NCBI GenBank assembly: GCA_027482185.1
Contig: JAIXWF010000008.1
Span: forward strand, 105,877-169,876
Reading direction: 5' to 3'
DNA from: Opitutaceae bacterium
Lineage (GTDB): Bacteria > Verrucomicrobiota > Verrucomicrobiia > Opitutales > Opitutaceae
DNA length: 64,000 bases
Position numbers and translations under genes: made by a program. This document shows, in pieces, positions 60,450-64,000 of this stretch (the stretch's first letter is position 1; every line of letters starts with the position of its first letter). The notes beneath the pieces are model-generated. The model saw nothing but the letters and a program-made list of their open reading frames with translations. It was not told where the DNA came from and made no database searches.

Positions 60450-62798
60450 TCAGAAGCGCGTTTTGACGCTCAGGAAGATGCGGCGCTTGTCGGCGAAGTA
60501 GCCGTCGGTGCCGTCGCGGTACAGTTTGTCCGTGAGGTTCTTCACGTTGAGCTGCACGCGGAGGTCGCGGCCGCCGACTTTGAATTTCTGGGAGAGCATG
60601 AGGTCGGCCGTGGTGAACGACGGCATCATGATCGTGTTCTGCGGGTCGCCGGTGAGGCGGGCGGCTTCGCTGTAGCGCAGGCCGGCGCCGACCGCGAGGC
60701 CCTTGAGCGGGCCGGTGCGGAACTCGTAGCGGTTCCACAGGGTGTAGCTCGTGTCGGGGTTGTAGTTCAGCGCGGTGCCGACGCGGGTCGGGTCGTTGGA
60801 CTTGGTGACCTTGGCCTCGGTGAAGTGGTTGAGCGCGAGGATGAGCTGGTAGTTGTCGACCGGGGACCAGTTGATCTCGCCCTCGAAGCCCTTGGAGGAC
60901 TCGGTGTTGCCGTAGAGGAAGTACGGGCTCTTGCTCGTGGTGGCTTCGCGGAGCGTGTCGCGGTAGGCGAGGTTGCCGCGCTCGAGATCGTAGTAGGTGA
61001 GCGTGGAGACGAGGCGGCCGGCGAAGAGCTCGGTCTTGAGGCCGAAGTCGGCGCTGCTGCTCTCGATGGGCTGGGAAGCGTTGCCGTCGGCATCGATGGC
61101 GAAGTTGGGTTCGACGGCCTCGGAGGCGTTGGCGAAGACGGAAACTTCGGGCGTGAGTTTGAAGAGGGCGGCGACCTGCGGGGTCCAGCCCGGATCGGCG
61201 CGGCCTTCGTCGTAGGTGGAGAGGACGCCGGGGCGGAGGCCGGTGTTGGTGACGGGCTTGCTGAAGTGGGTGGTGTTCTTGAATTCCTGATACCGCACGC
61301 CGTAGACGAGGTGGAGGCGGTCCTTCAGGTAGCGGCTCTGGCCGGCGAAGAACCCGGAGTGCTGGTCGTCGTAGGTGGTGCGGCGGATGTTGAAGTCCTG
61401 GCCGCTGGCGCGCATGCCGGCGGTGGTGGAGACGGGGGCGGTGACGCCGGGGAAGAAGTTGTAGACGAACGCGCCCATCGGGGAGTTGTTGTAGCGGTTG
61501 GCGGCGTCGAGGTAGCCGGGGCGGAGGAAGTTCACCTTCTGGAACTCGTAGCCGAGCTGCCAGGTGTGGTTGCCGCCGAGGGCATCGAAGCGCCAGTTGA
61601 GCTTGGTGTCGGCGTTCCAGGAGTCGCGGATGTTGATGAAGTGCTCGAAATTGAAGCGGAAGGAGCCGTCGGCGTACGGGTTGGTGTCGCCGGTGGAGGG
61701 CTGGAGCCCGGTGGTGTTGTCGTAGGCCTGGTTGAGGTCGGTCTGCCAGACGAGGGAGTCGGTGATCTTGACCAGGTAGGAGAGGTCGAGGGTGCGGGAC
61801 TTCTGGGTCTGGCGGGCGTCGGTGGTGAGCGAGACGGTGCGGCCGAGCGGGTCGGACGGGCCGTAGGCCGGCGCGAAGATGTCGAAGGTGGGCGCGAAGT
61901 TGGCGGCGGTCGGGTTCGCGGAGAAGCCCTGGCTCGTGAGCCAGTTCCGGATGGCGGTGGCCGCGGCGGTGGTGGTCTGGTTGGCGGCGGGCACGGCGCG
62001 GTTGAAGAGGTAGCGCGAGTTGCTGACCGCGCGGCTGCCGTAGGAGCTCAGGTAGAAGCGGGAGCGGTTGATGCCCTCGGCCTCGAAGACGAGGCTTTGG
62101 TTGGGCGTGGGCTTCCACTGGAAGGTGACGTTGGCGTAGCCCTCGCGGAGGAACTCGAACTGCTGGTCGCCGCCGGCGTCGAGGTAGGCGACGTTGGCGA
62201 GGACGGCGAATTTCTTGGTCAGGGGCTGGTTGTGGGTGAGCTCGAACTTGTAGTACTCGTGGTCGCCGACGGTGACCTTGCCGTCGGTGTAGGCGGCGTC
62301 GAACTTCGGGCGGGCGGTGATGTAGTTGATGACGCCGCCGGGACGGACGGTGCCGAAGAAGATGCCGGCGGCGCCTTTGGCGACCTCGATGCGCTCGACG
62401 TTGTAGGTGGTGAAAAGCTGGCGGCGGTATTGGCCGTTGCGATACGAGATGAGGCCGCTGAAGCCGCGGACGAGGAAGGTGGACTCGTTGCGGGGGCTGG
62501 TGCCGACGCCGGGGACGTACTTGAGGGCGTCGGAAAGCGTGTCGGCCTGGACGTCGCCGATGAGCTCGTTGGTGACGACGCTGATCGGGATCGGGATCTC
62601 GCTGATCTTGGCGCCGATGCCGGTGGCGGTGATGGAATTGGCGGCGCGGTAGCCGGTGGCGGCGGTGCCGGAGACGGTGAATTCCTCGAGCTTGATGAGG
62701 TCGTCGGGGGCGGGTTTGGCGGCCGGGGCCGCGGACTGGGCCGGGAGGACGGCGGGCAGCGCCGCGAAGGCGCACAGGAGACGGGCAAGGGATTTCAT
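60450..62798 (-). CDS. TonB-dependent outer-membrane receptor
   Basis: A 782-residue receptor for energy-dependent uptake across the outer membrane. A signal peptide (MKSLARLLCAFAALPAVLPAQSA) is followed by the FEEFTVSG-type leader found in Opitutaceae receptors, a plug domain (ISVVTNELIGDVQADTLSDALKYVPGVGTS, FLVRGF, NVERIEVAKGAAGIFFG, RPGGVINYITARP) and a beta-barrel ending in the terminal aromatic residue Phe. The overall form is FhuA/ferrichrome-type by fold, but context points elsewhere: it is divergent from a LacI-family gene across a palindromic operator, suggesting control by a sugar-linked ligand. Confidence 0.93.
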   Translation of the reverse strand: MKSLARLLCAFAALPAVLPAQSAAPAAKPAPDDLIKLEEFTVSGTAATGYRAANSITATGIGAKISEIPIPISVVTNELIGDVQADTLSDALKYVPGVGTSPRNESTFLVRGFSGLISYRNGQYRRQLFTTYNVERIEVAKGAAGIFFGTVRPGGVINYITARPKFDAAYTDGKVTVGDHEYYKFELTHNQPLTKKFAVLANVAYLDAGGDQQFEFLREGYANVTFQWKPTPNQSLVFEAEGINRSRFYLSSYGSRAVSNSRYLFNRAVPAANQTTTAAATAIRNWLTSQGFSANPTAANFAPTFDIFAPAYGPSDPLGRTVSLTTDARQTQKSRTLDLSYLVKITDSLVWQTDLNQAYDNTTGLQPSTGDTNPYADGSFRFNFEHFINIRDSWNADTKLNWRFDALGGNHTWQLGYEFQKVNFLRPGYLDAANRYNNSPMGAFVYNFFPGVTAPVSTTAGMRASGQDFNIRRTTYDDQHSGFFAGQSRYLKDRLHLVYGVRYQEFKNTTHFSKPVTNTGLRPGVLSTYDEGRADPGWTPQVAALFKLTPEVSVFANASEAVEPNFAIDADGNASQPIESSSADFGLKTELFAGRLVSTLTYYDLERGNLAYRDTLREATTSKSPYFLYGNTESSKGFEGEINWSPVDNYQLILALNHFTEAKVTKSNDPTRVGTALNYNPDTSYTLWNRYEFRTGPLKGLAVGAGLRYSEAARLTGDPQNTIMMPSFTTADLMLSQKFKVGGRDLRVQLNVKNLTDKLYRDGTDGYFADKRRIFLSVKTRF

Positions 62799-62883
62799 GC
62801 GGGTGGAGCGGAACGGGGTTGGGAAACGCCTACAGAGGCGCGGAAGGTCGGAAATCCGTTTGCCTCCGGCGACGGCCCTGTTT

Positions 62884-62896
62884 TGTAACCGTTACA
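62884..62896. promoter_or_regulatory. Palindromic operator, LacI-family type
   Basis: TGTAAC-C-GTTACA is a perfect inverted repeat around one central base, a typical shape for LacI-family operators. It lies 6 nt before the LacI-family start and 86 nt from the TonB receptor start, so it could control both genes, with autorepression by blocking initiation. Confidence 0.7.
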
Positions 62897-62902
62897 TTTC
62901 CG

Positions 62903-64000
<1,098 letters not shown>

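Overview
This window is GC-rich, densely coding chromosomal DNA from a Gram-negative, most likely aerobic or facultative, chemoheterotroph. The best fit is a verrucomicrobial lineage close to Opitutaceae. Three things support this: an exact TGTTC-N4-GAACA LexA box in front of recA (the motif described for Verrucomicrobia), an Opitutaceae-style TonB-dependent receptor facing a LacI-type regulator, and several protein types common in that family (DUF6807/PmoA-like, Tat-exported Gfo/Idh/MocA oxidoreductase, DUF5069). The lineage call is inference. No rRNA gene and no intact tRNA gene is visible.

Layout. 1-4237 (minus): a four-gene ABC export operon (ATPase, permease, ATPase, permease) followed by a truncated secreted protein. 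4365-11109 (plus): M20 metallopeptidase, small membrane protein, DUF5069-gluconokinase fusion, penicillin-acylase family hydrolase, deoxyribosyltransferase-like protein and upp. 11266-15861 (minus): a large exported hypothetical protein, Gfo/Idh/MocA oxidoreductase and PmoA-like protein. 16298-23006 (plus): recA with its SOS box, an NTF2-like lipoprotein, and a MacB-type ABC/adaptor trio. 23225-27168: mnmE-mnmG-trmB, a tRNA-modification block. 27340-34064: the complete F-type ATP synthase operon atpBEFHAGDC with a strong terminator. 34321-37095: feoA-feoA-feoB plus a tiny Cys-rich protein for ferrous iron uptake, then nagB. 38094-41467 (minus): MFS transporter, VOC protein, DUF486 protein and a UDP-glucuronate epimerase-like protein. 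41638-48371: a glutaredoxin, then gltB-gltD (glutamate synthase). 48630-56898: a band-7/flotillin-like protein, a 1756-residue DUF3686-type AAA+ ATPase and a small coiled-coil protein. 57148-60265: a compositionally foreign restriction-modification cassette (controller, m5C methyltransferase, MvaI/BcnI-like nuclease, Vsr) next to a tRNA-like remnant. 60450-63919: a TonB receptor divergent from a LacI regulator that share a 13-bp palindromic operator.

The most striking non-coding signal is a set of intergenic repeats. Spacer after spacer contains degenerate tandem repeats with a period of exactly 7 nt. The heptad differs between families (GTTGAAA, ACTCCGA, GTAGCGA, GCTGACC, GGAGACC, ATGCGGA and CGCCTTT types), but the period does not. 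Several spacers carry one array at the left and a roughly complementary array at the right, so the spacer RNA could fold into a long hairpin. A separate GC-rich element (GTAGCCCGGGC type) recurs four times. The heptad elements and the band-7/AAA+ trio are the best candidates for something not yet described.
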